Shown here in pieces: positions 7,050-16,381 of a stretch of DNA of 32,090 nucleotides (position 1 is its first letter; each line of letters begins with the position of its first letter). This DNA is from an uncultured Oscillospiraceae bacterium (GTDB lineage: Bacteria > Bacillota > Clostridia > Oscillospirales > Oscillospiraceae): positions 1-32,090 of the forward strand of contig CAJOPB010000158.1 of NCBI GenBank assembly GCA_905236305.1, given 5' to 3'. Position numbers and translations under genes: made by a program. The notes beneath the pieces were generated by a model. It was given only the letters and a program-made list of their open reading frames with translations, was not told where the DNA came from and did not search any database.

Positions 7050-7910
7050 ATGAATACCTTCCTGGATACCATTGCAGATGGAGTAAAATACATAAAAACC
7101 ATCGGAATTGCGGATGCGCTTGATATTCTGATCGTAGCGTTTCTGATTTATGAATTGCTGCGGCTGCTGCAGCGGACAAATATCATTCGCGTTGCCCGCG
7201 GGATTATTGTGCTGCTGATGGTTTTGTGGCTTTCCGGCGTGCTTCGGCTGACGATGATCAATTTTTTGCTGCGCAAGGCCGTGGAGCTGGGCTTGATTGC
7301 CCTGGTGATTCTCTTTCAGCCTGAGCTGCGGCGGCTGCTGGAGAAAATGGGCAGCCGGCGCAGGCTTGCCGGCCTCTTTGGCAATGAATTTCAGTCGCTG
7401 CATCTGGAAAGCGCCATCACGCAGACGGTTCTTGCCTGCAGCGAAATGAGTGCCGCCAGAACCGGCGCGCTGATTGTCTTTGTCCGGGATAACCAGCTTG
7501 GCGACCCGGTCAGTACAGGCACGCTGATCGACGCTTCGGTGACCTCCGAGCTGTTGAAGAATCTGTTTTTTAAGAATTCACCCTTACATGACGGCGCCGT
7601 AATCATCCGGGACGGACGGATTGCTGCGGCAGGCTGTATTCTGCCGGTGTCCAAAAACATGAATCTCAGCAAAGAGCTGGGGACCAGACATCGGGCGGGC
7701 ATCGGCATTTCCGAGCAGTCCGACGCCGTGGTCGTAATTGTGTCGGAGGAGACGGGAGCGATCTCCGTTGCCGAGGACGGGATGCTCAAACGGCATCTCT
7801 CTCCGGAGACGATGGAAATTTTGCTTCGAAATGAACTGCTGACAGAGGATACGGCAGCCCCCAGGAAGAAAAACGTGCTGGATTTTTTCAGAGGCAAACG
7901 ACATGATTAA
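7050..7910 (+). CDS. cdaA: Diadenylate cyclase CdaA (c-di-AMP synthase)
   Basis: Makes the essential second messenger c-di-AMP from two ATP; it controls K+ uptake, osmolyte transport and cell-wall balance. Three N-terminal membrane helices lie near residues 22-40, 48-65 and 73-92. The cytosolic DAC domain follows, with the catalytic DGA at 181-183 (PLHDGAVII) and RHR at 213-215 (GTRHRAGIG). At 286 aa it has the usual length. The ATG at 7050 has GAGGAAAAGG seven bases upstream and begins at the family start; an in-frame ATG at 7014 would add 12 unlikely residues. It overlaps cdaR by eight bases, matching the conserved cdaA-cdaR pair. glmM, the usual third gene, is not here. Confidence 0.95.
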   Translation: MNTFLDTIADGVKYIKTIGIADALDILIVAFLIYELLRLLQRTNIIRVARGIIVLLMVLWLSGVLRLTMINFLLRKAVELGLIALVILFQPELRRLLEKMGSRRRLAGLFGNEFQSLHLESAITQTVLACSEMSAARTGALIVFVRDNQLGDPVSTGTLIDASVTSELLKNLFFKNSPLHDGAVIIRDGRIAAAGCILPVSKNMNLSKELGTRHRAGIGISEQSDAVVVIVSEETGAISVAEDGMLKRHLSPETMEILLRNELLTEDTAAPRKKNVLDFFRGKRHD

Positions 7911-9180
7911 AACGCAGCGTTCCAACAACTCAACATTGCGGTCCATTTTGCTCATTGCCTTTTCGCTTCTCTGCTCACTGCTGCTCTGGGTCTATGTCAC
8001 CGATACGGAGGGGAAGACCATAACGGAACCGTTTCCCGGCGTCGCGGTGCGTCTCGATGGCGTGGATACCATGCGGGAAAGCCGGGGCCTCATTGTGACC
8101 GACATCAGCGCCACCTCTGCCCGCGTCATGCTGACCGGGAGCCGAAGGACGATTTCCGCCCTCAACGCAAAGGATCTCAGTGTCTCGGTTGACGTCAGCA
8201 CCATCACCCGCACAGGCTATTATTCCTTCGCGCCCGATGTCAATTATCCGACGCGGGTCGATTCAAACGCGCTTTCCGCCGAGATTGTTCCCGAGACGAT
8301 CCGGTTTTATGTGGACATGCTGGACAAAAAAACCATTCCGGTTGAGGGTGCGTTCAATGGCAGCGCGGAGGAGGGCTTTGTTGCAGAGCCCCTGGAATTC
8401 AATCCCTCAACCATCATCATCTATGGACCGGAGCAGGTCCTGTCGCAGGTTCGCTGTGCATTCGTAGATGTCACCCGTTCAGATGTGGACCGCACCTTGA
8501 CCTTTGACAGCACGTTTGTTCTTTTGGACAATGAGGGGAATCCCTTTGAAAGTGAAGAAATCACCTTTGACACAGAGACTGTGAGTGTTACCCTGCCCAT
8601 CAGCGCGGTCAAGGAGGTCTCTCTTGCCGTGGATCTGGTTCCCGGCGGCGGCGCAACCGACGCAAATGTACACTGGTCTGTCGAGCCCGCCTCGATCACC
8701 CTGACAGGACCCTCTGAGGTGCTGGAGGGAGTCAACAATATCACGGTCGCCCGGATCGAGCTTGCACAGATCACGGAGGAGAGCTTCTCCGAAACCTACC
8801 GTATTGTAATCCCCAACGATACCGAGATAACCAGCGGCGCCCGTGAGGCCGTTGTGAAGCTGGAGCTGGCGGGTCTGTCGAAACAGACATTTTCCGTTGA
8901 GAAAAGCAATATCAGCTGTATTAATATCAGCGAGGGCTATGACTGGGAAATTCTGAATGACAGCCTGGACGATGTCGTGATTCGCGGTCCTGCGGAAGCG
9001 CTCAGCCGCGTCACCGGGCTGAACATCCGCGCCGTCGCCGATCTCACGGAATACGGCAACGTGACAGGATACGTTACCGTGCCGGTAAAAATCTCCGTGG
9101 ACGGCAATACAGAGGTCGGCGCGATTGGGGAATATAAGGTCTATGTGAATATCACCCGGACGGGCGAGGAGACAGGCTGA
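7903..9180 (+). CDS. cdaR: YbbR-domain protein CdaR, regulator of diadenylate cyclase
   Basis: A membrane-anchored extracytoplasmic protein that modulates CdaA. At 425 aa it has one N-terminal transmembrane segment (about residues 14-33, SILLIAFSLLCSLLLWVYV). About four YbbR-type beta-rich repeats follow; recognisable repeat elements are EGKTITEPFPGVAVRLDGV near 36, KTIPVEGAFNGSAEEGF near 143, KEVSLAVDLVPGGG near 236 and a last repeat ending near 415. It has no catalytic motif, as expected. The start lies inside the cdaA end, so translation is coupled, and yicC starts two bases after its stop. The segment is rich in Thr/Val/Asp codons typical of exported beta proteins. Confidence 0.92.
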   Translation: MIKTQRSNNSTLRSILLIAFSLLCSLLLWVYVTDTEGKTITEPFPGVAVRLDGVDTMRESRGLIVTDISATSARVMLTGSRRTISALNAKDLSVSVDVSTITRTGYYSFAPDVNYPTRVDSNALSAEIVPETIRFYVDMLDKKTIPVEGAFNGSAEEGFVAEPLEFNPSTIIIYGPEQVLSQVRCAFVDVTRSDVDRTLTFDSTFVLLDNEGNPFESEEITFDTETVSVTLPISAVKEVSLAVDLVPGGGATDANVHWSVEPASITLTGPSEVLEGVNNITVARIELAQITEESFSETYRIVIPNDTEITSGAREAVVKLELAGLSKQTFSVEKSNISCINISEGYDWEILNDSLDDVVIRGPAEALSRVTGLNIRAVADLTEYGNVTGYVTVPVKISVDGNTEVGAIGEYKVYVNITRTGEETG

Positions 9181-9181
9181 T

Positions 9182-10063
9182 ATGAGTATTACGAGCATGA
9201 CAGGCTATGGAAGCGCGAAAGGGGACTGTGCCGGTCTTACGCTGCGCGTGGATATCAAAAGCGTAAACAATCGTTATCTGGACTGCTCTGTCCGTCTGCC
9301 CAGAAATCTGCTGTTTGCGGAGGAACTGGTGAAGAATTGTGTGCAGCGGCATATTTCCCGCGGAAAGACGGATGTTTTTCTGACGGTGGAAAGCGTTGAC
9401 GGAGAAGATGTGGCAGTCCGGGTCAACACTGCGTTGGCAATAAGCTATGCAAACGCGATCCGGGCGACCGCGGAGGCCCTTAATATAGACGGCAGAGTGT
9501 CAGCGCTTGAGCTCTGCCGCCTGCCGGACGTTCTGAGTATTGAGAAAAAAGATGTTGACCACGATGCGGCCGGACAGGCGATTGCCGCCCTGATGGAAAG
9601 CGCCCTGACCGAGTTTGATGAAATGCGGCTGGCCGAAGGGGAAAAGCTGTACCGCGACATCTCAAACCGCCTCGATTGCATAGAAGCGCTTGTTGCCGAC
9701 GTGGAGCGCCGCTCGCCGGAAACCGTATCGGAGTATCGGGAGAAGCTGTATAAAAAAATGTGTGAGGTGCTGGAGCGGTCCGCGGTAGACGAACAACGCA
9801 TTTTGTTGGAGGCAGCTGTATTTTCGGACAAGATTGCGGTGGACGAGGAGACGGTGCGCCTGCGCAGTCATATTGTTCAGATGCGCGAAATGCTGAAGGC
9901 AGGCTCTCCGATCGGCCGCAAAATGGATTTTCTGATTCAGGAATTTAACCGCGAGGCCAATACCATCGGCTCGAAATGCTCTGACAGCAAAATTACCAAG
10001 GTTGTGATAGAACTAAAGAGCGAAATCGAAAAAATTCGGGAGCAGGTACAGAATATCGAGTGA
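9182..10063 (+). CDS. yicC: YicC-family endoribonuclease
   Basis: YicC/YloC proteins are now regarded as endoribonucleases acting on small RNA and mRNA; the substrate here is unknown. The 293-aa protein starts MSITSMTGYGSAKG, the hallmark YicC N-terminus, continues with VDIKSVNNRYLD, and ends with the C-terminal (DUF1732) signature: RKMDFLIQEFNREANTIGSKCSD and KSEIEKIREQVQNIE. Length is normal. It starts two bases after cdaR and precedes remA and gmk, the standard Firmicutes arrangement. It therefore joins the c-di-AMP pair to the gmk-rpoZ-priA group. Confidence 0.95.
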   Translation: MSITSMTGYGSAKGDCAGLTLRVDIKSVNNRYLDCSVRLPRNLLFAEELVKNCVQRHISRGKTDVFLTVESVDGEDVAVRVNTALAISYANAIRATAEALNIDGRVSALELCRLPDVLSIEKKDVDHDAAGQAIAALMESALTEFDEMRLAEGEKLYRDISNRLDCIEALVADVERRSPETVSEYREKLYKKMCEVLERSAVDEQRILLEAAVFSDKIAVDEETVRLRSHIVQMREMLKAGSPIGRKMDFLIQEFNREANTIGSKCSDSKITKVVIELKSEIEKIREQVQNIE

Positions 10064-10078
10064 CAGGGGACGCGAGGG

Positions 10079-10366
10079 ATGATGGAGAATATCAAATTGA
10101 TCAATATCGGGTTCGGAAATCTGGTATCCTCCGCCAGGCTGCTTGCGATCCTGAGCCCTGAATCCGCCCCCATAAAGCGAATGATTCAGGACACCCGGGA
10201 CAGGGGACTCCTGATTGATGCAACCTTTGGCCGGCGTACCCGGGCCGTTCTCATTATGGACAGCGGCCATGTCATTCTTTCCGCCATTCAGCCGGAGACT
10301 GTGGCAGGCCGCGTTGGCGGACGAACGGATAAGACAGTATCGGAGGAGGAAGCAAATGAAACATAA
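10079..10366 (+). CDS. remA: RemA-family small DNA-binding regulator (DUF370)
   Basis: A 95-aa protein of the RemA/DUF370 family. In Bacillus subtilis RemA forms ring-like oligomers that bind DNA and activate biofilm-matrix and osmoprotection genes; in Clostridia the target genes are mostly unknown. The sequence [27 protein letters not shown] and the central [35 protein letters not shown] match the family throughout. The ATG at 10079 (Met-Met-Glu) follows GCGAGGG; the second Met is equally possible. Its last 11 bases overlap gmk. Position between yicC and gmk is conserved in Firmicutes. Confidence 0.93.
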   Translation: MMENIKLINIGFGNLVSSARLLAILSPESAPIKRMIQDTRDRGLLIDATFGRRTRAVLIMDSGHVILSAIQPETVAGRVGGRTDKTVSEEEANET

Positions 10367-10922
10367 GGGTGCGCTCATCGTGGTGTCCGCTCCGTCGGGA
10401 ACAGGAAAAAGTACGGTTTTGCATCAGCTGATGGAACAGCGCAAAACCCTTCGGTTCTCTGTTTCCGCCACAACGCGCCAGCCCCGGGCCGGGGAGAGAG
10501 ACGGCGTGGATTATTTCTTTATTTCCCGGGAAAAATTTCAGGAGATGGTCCGGGATAATGCGTTTCTGGAATATGCAGAATACGTGGGCAACTGTTACGG
10601 GACACCAAAGGAACCGGTTGACGCCCTGCTGGAACAGGGGTATGATGTCTATCTTGATATCGACGTGAAGGGCGCAATGCAGGTCAGGCAGCAGCGTCCG
10701 GACGCTCTGCTGATTTTTCTCGCGCCGCCCAGCTTCGAGGAACTGGAACGCAGGCTTGTTGCGCGCGGGCTCGACCGGCCTGAGGTGATCCGGCAGCGCC
10801 TCAATGAGGCGGAACGGGAATATGCGCAGCGCGGCAGCTATGATTACCTGGTGGTCAATGATGAGCTGGAGCGCGCTGTGTGTGAGATTTCCGGCATTAT
10901 CGACAGGTATAAGGACGCCTGA
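10356..10922 (+). CDS. gmk: Guanylate kinase
   Basis: Phosphorylates GMP to GDP with ATP in the cytosol, supplying GTP and (p)ppGpp precursors. The 188-aa protein starts [20 protein letters not shown]; the P-loop is SAPSGTGKS (11-19). GMP-binding elements are [19 protein letters not shown] and [14 protein letters not shown], and IFLAPPS follows, all typical. The ATG at 10356 has GGAGGAGG directly upstream and gives the family length. The frame stays open back to 10215, but that lead only overlaps remA. Omega (rpoZ) follows, the usual partner. Confidence 0.97.
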   Translation: MKHKGALIVVSAPSGTGKSTVLHQLMEQRKTLRFSVSATTRQPRAGERDGVDYFFISREKFQEMVRDNAFLEYAEYVGNCYGTPKEPVDALLEQGYDVYLDIDVKGAMQVRQQRPDALLIFLAPPSFEELERRLVARGLDRPEVIRQRLNEAEREYAQRGSYDYLVVNDELERAVCEISGIIDRYKDA

Positions 10923-10966
10923 TTATGCACAGTTCCTTAATTTCAAAAATTGCGAGGTAATGATCT

Positions 10967-11212
10967 ATGCTTTTATATCCCCCTGTAGCAGAATTGGCTG
11001 ACAAGGTTGGCAGCCGGTATCAGTTGGTAAATGTGATTGCGCAGCGCGCGAGAAAGATCTCCGCGGAATACGAGGCAGAGGGCGAGCCGCTGGATGAAAA
11101 ACCGGTCTCCATTGCCATTAACGAGGTGTATGCAGGCAAGCTGACCCTGAACAGGCAGAAGCATGTGGAGGAGGAAGCCGCCGCTCCGGCAGAAAGTGCA
11201 GCCAATACGTAA
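10967..11212 (+). CDS. rpoZ: RNA polymerase omega subunit
   Basis: Small RNA polymerase subunit that helps beta-prime fold and assemble. At 81 aa it shows the family core: PPVAELADKVGSRYQLVNVIAQRARKI (5-31), then KPVSIAINEVYAGKLTL (46-62). The tail is Ala/Glu-rich. The ATG at 10967 has GAGGT nine bases upstream. It follows gmk as in most bacteria. In Bacillus and many Clostridia coaBC sits between rpoZ and priA; here priA follows after only 32 bases. Confidence 0.95.
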   Translation: MLLYPPVAELADKVGSRYQLVNVIAQRARKISAEYEAEGEPLDEKPVSIAINEVYAGKLTLNRQKHVEEEAAAPAESAANT

Positions 11213-11244
11213 CGCAAAGCCGGGCGGGAAGGAGGGAAGCGGGT

Positions 11245-13494
11245 ATGGCGGAGAGATATGCAAAGGTTGCTGTCTCTGACGTGTCCTATTGGATCGACAG
11301 ACCCTATGACTACCTTGTCCCTTCTCCCATGGCGGAGCTTGCAGCCCCCGGAATGCGGGTGTATGTCCCTTTTTCCCGGGGCAACCGTAAGGCCGAAGGC
11401 GTGATACTGAGCGTATCCGGCCACAGTGATTTTTCCGCTCCCAAAAGTGTGATTGCCCTCCTGGACAGCGCGCCGATTCTGACCAAAGAGCAATTACAGC
11501 TTGCCCTTTGGATGCGCGAACGGTTTTTCTGCACGGTCTATGATGCCGTAAAAGCCATGCTTCCGGCGGGCCTGTGGTTCCAAAGCAATGGCGCCCGGAG
11601 GGTAAAGGACAAATACACCCAATGGGTGCGGCTGACCCTGCCGCCGGAGGATGCACTGGACCTGGCCGAACGAAAGGGGCAGCGGGCAAAGACCCAGGCA
11701 TCTGTACTGCGCCTTCTCTCAGCAGTTGGAGAGGGCGCATTGACTGACATCCGGGCATTGACGGGGGCCGGGAAAGCAAGCATTGATGCGCTGGTCAAGC
11801 TGAATGCCGTGGAGTATTTTTATCAGGAGAGCTTTCGCCGTCCAGACTTTCGTCACGGGCAGGAAAGGGAGCTGCCGGTGCTCACGGAGGAACAGCAGCG
11901 CGTTTTTTCTGCGCTGCGCGATATGCTTGGCGCAGGAAAAGGCAGCGTCGCCCTCTTGCAGGGGGTAACCGGAAGCGGAAAAACGTCAGTCTACATTCGT
12001 TTGATTGCCCGGGCCCTTCAGCTCGGCGGCGGCGCATTACTTCTGGTTCCTGAGATCGCGCTGACACCGCAGATGCTGGAAACATTTTCTTCCTATTTCG
12101 GCGACAGCATTGCGGTGCTCCACTCATCCCTTTCCGTGGCGGAGCGGTATGACGAGTGGAAACGGATTCGCCAGGGGAAATGCCGCCTTGTAATCGGTAC
12201 GCGCAGCGCTGTGTTTGCTCCGATAGAAAAGCTCAGCCTTATCATCATAGATGAAGAACAGGAAATTACATATAAGTCAGAAAGCACCCCGCGGTACCAT
12301 GCCAGAGATGTGGCAAAGTATCGCTGTGCGCAAGCCAATGCGCTGCTTGTGTTGGGCAGCGCCACGCCCGACGTGCGTACCCGTTATGAGGCGGAGCTCG
12401 GCCGCTGCGCCTTTCTGGAGCTGAAAACCCGTTATAACCGGCGCGCCCTCCCGGAGGTGCAGATCGTGGATATGAAGCGAGAGCTCCGGAATGGGAACGG
12501 CACCAGCATCAGCGCCCTGCTTCGCGAGGAACTCAGTAAAAATATTGCTGCCGGGGAACAGAGTATTCTGTTCTTAAATCGTCGGGGAACCGCAAAGCTG
12601 ATCAGCTGTACAGATTGCGGTTTTACTTTTCGATGCCCCAATTGCTCCATGAATCTCACCTGGCATTCCGGAAACAGAAGGCTGATGTGCCATGCCTGCG
12701 GCTGGTTTCAAAAGGTCACAGCGCAGTGCCCTTCCTGCGGGGGAGCGCTTCGCTACTCCGGAGACGGTACGGAAAAAGTAGAGGCCCAGTTGGCGGAGCT
12801 TTTTCCGGAGACGGAAGTTCTGCGGGTGGACACAGACACGGTGCTTGCGGCCGGAGGGCACGATGCGCTCTTTCGAAGGTTTCGGGAAAATAACATTCCG
12901 ATCATGGTGGGCACGCAAATGGTCACCAAGGGACTGAATTTTGAACGGGTTACGCTGGTTGGCGTGCTGCTGGCGGACCAAAGCCTGTATGCCGGAGATT
13001 ATCGGGCCAGCGAGCGGACCTTTTCCCTGCTGACCCAGGTGATTGGCCGGGGAGGCCGCGCGGAACGGCCCGGCAGAGCGGTGATTCAGACCTTCACACC
13101 GGAAAATCAGGTGATCCGGTTCGCGGCAAGACAGGATTATGACTCCTTTTATCACGCTGAGATCGAGTTGCGGCGGCTGCAGCGCTGCCCTCCGTTTTTA
13201 CAGCTCATCTCCCTCACGGTGACGGGAATTGATGAATATCAGGTTTTGCGCTGCTGCGGTGACGCGAAAAAATTGCTTCTGCACGGCCTGAACGGGAAGC
13301 CCGGAACGGACGTGCTCGGCCCCGCGCCTTATCCCGTGGTCAAGGTCTTAAACCGCTTTCGATACAAGCTGACCCTGCGTTGTGTGCCGGATCGGGAGAT
13401 TCGGGAACTGATCGGGAAGATGCTGATTCACTGCAATACAGACAAAGCGTTTCGCGGGGTTTCGGTGTTTGCGGACATTGATCCGGCGGAATAG
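11245..13494 (+). CDS. priA: Primosomal protein N' (replication restart helicase PriA)
   Basis: A 749-aa 3'-to-5' DNA helicase that reloads the replisome at collapsed forks. Order seen: N-terminal 3'-DNA binding and winged-helix regions (1-200); Walker A GVTGSGKT (240-247); Walker B IIIDEEQ (333-339); a Zn-binding insert with cysteines 455, 458, 464, 467, 482, 485, 495 and 498; then the C-terminal helicase lobe with GTQMVTKGLNFERVTLVGVL and QVIGRGGRAERPG. The motif II reads DEEQ, where PriA usually has DEEH. GRGGRAERPG also differs slightly from the common GRAGR form. Other motifs look intact, so activity is expected. The ATG at 11245 has GGAAGGAGGG upstream. Confidence 0.95.
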   Translation: MAERYAKVAVSDVSYWIDRPYDYLVPSPMAELAAPGMRVYVPFSRGNRKAEGVILSVSGHSDFSAPKSVIALLDSAPILTKEQLQLALWMRERFFCTVYDAVKAMLPAGLWFQSNGARRVKDKYTQWVRLTLPPEDALDLAERKGQRAKTQASVLRLLSAVGEGALTDIRALTGAGKASIDALVKLNAVEYFYQESFRRPDFRHGQERELPVLTEEQQRVFSALRDMLGAGKGSVALLQGVTGSGKTSVYIRLIARALQLGGGALLLVPEIALTPQMLETFSSYFGDSIAVLHSSLSVAERYDEWKRIRQGKCRLVIGTRSAVFAPIEKLSLIIIDEEQEITYKSESTPRYHARDVAKYRCAQANALLVLGSATPDVRTRYEAELGRCAFLELKTRYNRRALPEVQIVDMKRELRNGNGTSISALLREELSKNIAAGEQSILFLNRRGTAKLISCTDCGFTFRCPNCSMNLTWHSGNRRLMCHACGWFQKVTAQCPSCGGALRYSGDGTEKVEAQLAELFPETEVLRVDTDTVLAAGGHDALFRRFRENNIPIMVGTQMVTKGLNFERVTLVGVLLADQSLYAGDYRASERTFSLLTQVIGRGGRAERPGRAVIQTFTPENQVIRFAARQDYDSFYHAEIELRRLQRCPPFLQLISLTVTGIDEYQVLRCCGDAKKLLLHGLNGKPGTDVLGPAPYPVVKVLNRFRYKLTLRCVPDREIRELIGKMLIHCNTDKAFRGVSVFADIDPAE

Positions 13495-13570
13495 CGCACG
13501 GTGCAGTTGCAAAATAGAGATGGACGGAACATTATCCCCGCATTTCTGCGGAATAATAAAAGGAGAAACT

Positions 13571-14137
13571 ATGGCATTACGGAATATTGTAGAAAAAGGC
13601 GACAAGGTTCTGGAAAAGCACTGCCGCCCGGTGACGGAGTTTAATGAAAAGCTGCATCTCCTTTTGGATGATATGGCGGAGACACTGGAAAAGTCGGACG
13701 GGGTTGGACTTGCCGCTCCGCAGGTTGGAATTCTTCGCCGTATTGTCCTGGTATTGGAGACCAATGTGGCGGAGGATGAGGAAGAATATATTATCGAGCT
13801 GATCAATCCCGAGATCATCGCGGAGCGTGGAGAGCAGGAGGGGCCGGAGGGCTGTCTGAGCCTGCCTGGGGTTTACGGCTGGGTCGAACGGCCGGAGCAT
13901 GTGGTCGTCCGGGCACAGGATCGGGATGGAGACTGGTTTGAGGTGGAGGGCGATGGCCTTACGGCGCGCGCCTTCTGCCACGAGCTGGATCATCTGGAAG
14001 GAATTATGTTCGACGATATTGCGGATCATATTATGAGCGATGAAGAATTGGATGCCTTCTATGGGAAAAATCGGGAGGAACAGGAGCGCCGCTCCAGACC
14101 GCGGGGCAGGGAAAGGATAAGGGAAAGAAAAGCATAA
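13571..14137 (+). CDS. def: Peptide deformylase
   Basis: Removes the formyl group from the N-terminal Met of new proteins, using a bound divalent metal. The 188-aa protein has all three motifs: GVGLAAPQVG (44-53), EGCLSLPG with metal ligand C95, and HELDHLEG with H137, catalytic E138 and H141. The tail (about 160-188) is Arg/Glu-rich. The ATG at 13571 follows AAAAGGAGAA; upstream in-frame sequence back to 13469 overlaps the priA end and is not expected to be translated. It overlaps fmt by one base, and the two act at opposite ends of the same formyl-Met cycle. Confidence 0.97.
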   Translation: MALRNIVEKGDKVLEKHCRPVTEFNEKLHLLLDDMAETLEKSDGVGLAAPQVGILRRIVLVLETNVAEDEEEYIIELINPEIIAERGEQEGPEGCLSLPGVYGWVERPEHVVVRAQDRDGDWFEVEGDGLTARAFCHELDHLEGIMFDDIADHIMSDEELDAFYGKNREEQERRSRPRGRERIRERKA

Positions 14138-15057
14138 TGCGGATTGTATTTATGGGAACACCGGAATTCGCGGCTGCCTCTCTGAAAAAACTGATTCAGC
14201 ATGGCTATGAAATTGCCGGTGTTTTCACGCAGCCGGACAGATACAGAGGCCGGGGCGTAGGCGTTTCCGCATCTCCGGTCAAGGAGGTTGCGGTTGAAAA
14301 CGCGCTGCCGGTGTTTCAGCCGGAAAAGCTCCGGGACGGGACCGCGCTCGCGCTGCTCCGGGAGCTGCGGCCGGATGTCATTGTCGTGGTTGCGTATGGG
14401 CGCATATTGCCGGACGATATTCTGGCCGTGCCGCCGCTGGGCTGTATCAATGTCCACGGTTCGCTTCTTCCCAAATACCGGGGAAGCGCTCCCATTCAGT
14501 GGGCCGTGCTGAACGGAGAAACCAAAACCGGCGTCTCGACCATGTATCTTGCTTCGGAGATGGACGCCGGAGACGTCATAGAAATGGCGGAGACGGAGAT
14601 CGGAGAATTTGAGACCAGCGGGGAGCTGTTTGACCGTCTGAAAGAGATGGGCGCAGAGCTTTTGGTCAGCACGCTGCGGGCAGTGTCCGCCGGCACCGCA
14701 GTCCGGCATCCGCAAAACCACGGGGAAGCTACCTATACCCGGCAGCTGGACAAGTCCCTCTGTCCCATCGACTGGACACGCTCTCCCCGTGAGATCATAA
14801 AGCATATTTGCGGGCTGCAGCCCTGGCCGGTTGCAACCATGGAGCTGGACGGAGCCGTATTGAAGGTATTTCGCGCGGAGTATACGGAAACGGCTGCGGC
14901 CCAGCCTGCCGGTACTGTGATCGCAGCCGGAGCTGCCGGAATCGAGATTGCCTGTGCCGGCGGCAGAACTGTGCGTATCACAGAATTGCAGGCTCCCGGG
15001 AAAAAACGTATGAAAGCGGCGGATTGGCTGCGCGGTCATCCGCTGCATATCGGCTGA
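14137..15057 (+). CDS. fmt: Methionyl-tRNA formyltransferase
   Basis: Formylates Met-tRNA(fMet) with 10-formyl-THF to start translation. The 306-aa length is standard. The N-terminal Rossmann domain contains the catalytic residues N105, H107 and D143 within INVHGSLLPKYRGSAPIQWAVLNGE and EMDAGDVI. A smaller OB-like C-terminal domain follows from about 205, ending PGKKRMKAADWLRGH. It starts on the last base of the def stop, and rsmB begins one base past its stop. This is the conserved def-fmt-rsmB order. A short zinc-protease gene found here in some Clostridia is absent. Confidence 0.97.
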   Translation: MRIVFMGTPEFAAASLKKLIQHGYEIAGVFTQPDRYRGRGVGVSASPVKEVAVENALPVFQPEKLRDGTALALLRELRPDVIVVVAYGRILPDDILAVPPLGCINVHGSLLPKYRGSAPIQWAVLNGETKTGVSTMYLASEMDAGDVIEMAETEIGEFETSGELFDRLKEMGAELLVSTLRAVSAGTAVRHPQNHGEATYTRQLDKSLCPIDWTRSPREIIKHICGLQPWPVATMELDGAVLKVFRAEYTETAAAQPAGTVIAAGAAGIEIACAGGRTVRITELQAPGKKRMKAADWLRGHPLHIG

Positions 15058-15058
15058 G

Positions 15059-16381
15059 ATGGGCGACGCCAGGAAAGCCGCGCTGACCGTGCTGGAACGG
15101 TGCCGCCGCTCCGGGGCGTGGTCTGATGCAGTTCTGGGCAATGTGATGGACAGCGCAGGGCTGGAGGAACGGGACCGGGCCCTGGCAACGGCGATCTGCT
15201 ATGGGACGCTGCAAAACAGAATGCTGCTGGACCATATTCTCCAGGCTGCATCGACGGCAGCGCTGAACAAGGTGGAGCCGAAGGTTCTGGATATTCTCCG
15301 AATTTCCGCGTATCAGCTCCTGTTTATGGAGAAAATTCCAGCCTCCGCAGCGGTAAATGAGGGCGTAAAGCTGTGCCGCGCTCTCGGTTTTTCGAGGGCT
15401 GCCGGATATGTTAATGCTGTGCTGCGAAGGCTTTCACGACAGCACACGCCGCCGGAGCTTCCGAAAGCTTTGGCCAGCCGGCTGTCCATCCAATACAGCC
15501 ACCCCAAGTGGCTGGTGGAAGCGCTCTTGCAGCGGCTGGGGGAGGAGGAGGCCTCCTGCTTTTTGGCCCTGGACAATCAGGCCACCGGCATTGCAGTGCA
15601 GGTCAATACACAAAAAACCACGGCAGAGGAATTGATGGATTCCCTGCGGGCTGACGGTCTCGTGTGTGCCCGGCATCCGGTGCTGGCGAACTGCCTTTCC
15701 GTGCAGGCCTCCGGAGATCTCAAGCGCTGTGCCGCTTTTCAAAAGGGGTGGTTCTATGTTCAGGACGCCGCCGCATTTTTCGCAGTATCCGCCGCCGGAA
15801 TTCAGAAGGGACAGCGCATTTTGGATACCTGCGCCGCGCCGGGCGGAAAAACCTTTGCCGCGGTGATCTGCGCGGGCGGAGACTGCGGCATTACATCCTG
15901 CGACATTCACCCGAATAAGCTGAAACGAATTCAGGAGGGTGCAGAGCGTCTGGGGTTCGGGAGACAGATTCACACATTTCAGGTGGATGCCCGAAATAAC
16001 CGTGCGGAATGGAATGGCCAATATGATCTGGTCATCACGGATGTCCCCTGCTCCGGCCTGGGCGTAATCCGGAAAAAGCCGGATATTCGATATAAGAATC
16101 CGGAGGATTTTCAGGCGCTCCCGGCGCTGCAGCTGCAAATTCTCCGCAATGCCGCTCAATATGTGAAGCCGGGAGGCACGCTTTTGTATTCCACCTGTAC
16201 AATTCGGACAGAGGAAAACGAGGCGGTTGTCACGCATTTTCTAAATGAAAGCAATTCTTTTCATCTGGAGCGGTTTTATGATCCCTGGGAAAAAGCTTAC
16301 ACCCGGGGGACGCTGCAGCTTTGGCCGCAGCGCCATGGGACGGATGGTTTTTTTATCGCGAAGCTGAGGAAAGAACTGTGA
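15059..16381 (+). CDS. rsmB: 16S rRNA (cytosine-967 C5) methyltransferase RsmB
   Basis: SAM-dependent enzyme making m5C967 in 16S rRNA. The 440-aa protein has an N-terminal NusB-like helical domain (about 1-130) and a C-terminal methyltransferase domain. SAM-binding motif I is DTCAAPGGKT (256-265). The two conserved cysteines are C331 in DVPCSGLG and the nucleophile C380 in LLYSTCTI. No clear ribosome binding site precedes the ATG; it starts two bases after the fmt stop, so re-initiation is likely. Its stop overlaps the rlmN start. Confidence 0.95.
   Translation: MGDARKAALTVLERCRRSGAWSDAVLGNVMDSAGLEERDRALATAICYGTLQNRMLLDHILQAASTAALNKVEPKVLDILRISAYQLLFMEKIPASAAVNEGVKLCRALGFSRAAGYVNAVLRRLSRQHTPPELPKALASRLSIQYSHPKWLVEALLQRLGEEEASCFLALDNQATGIAVQVNTQKTTAEELMDSLRADGLVCARHPVLANCLSVQASGDLKRCAAFQKGWFYVQDAAAFFAVSAAGIQKGQRILDTCAAPGGKTFAAVICAGGDCGITSCDIHPNKLKRIQEGAERLGFGRQIHTFQVDARNNRAEWNGQYDLVITDVPCSGLGVIRKKPDIRYKNPEDFQALPALQLQILRNAAQYVKPGGTLLYSTCTIRTEENEAVVTHFLNESNSFHLERFYDPWEKAYTRGTLQLWPQRHGTDGFFIAKLRKEL

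Noticed and set aside
10215..10355. Upstream extension of guanylate kinase
   Set aside because: It overlaps remA in another frame, and the P-loop start with a strong ribosome binding site is at 10356.
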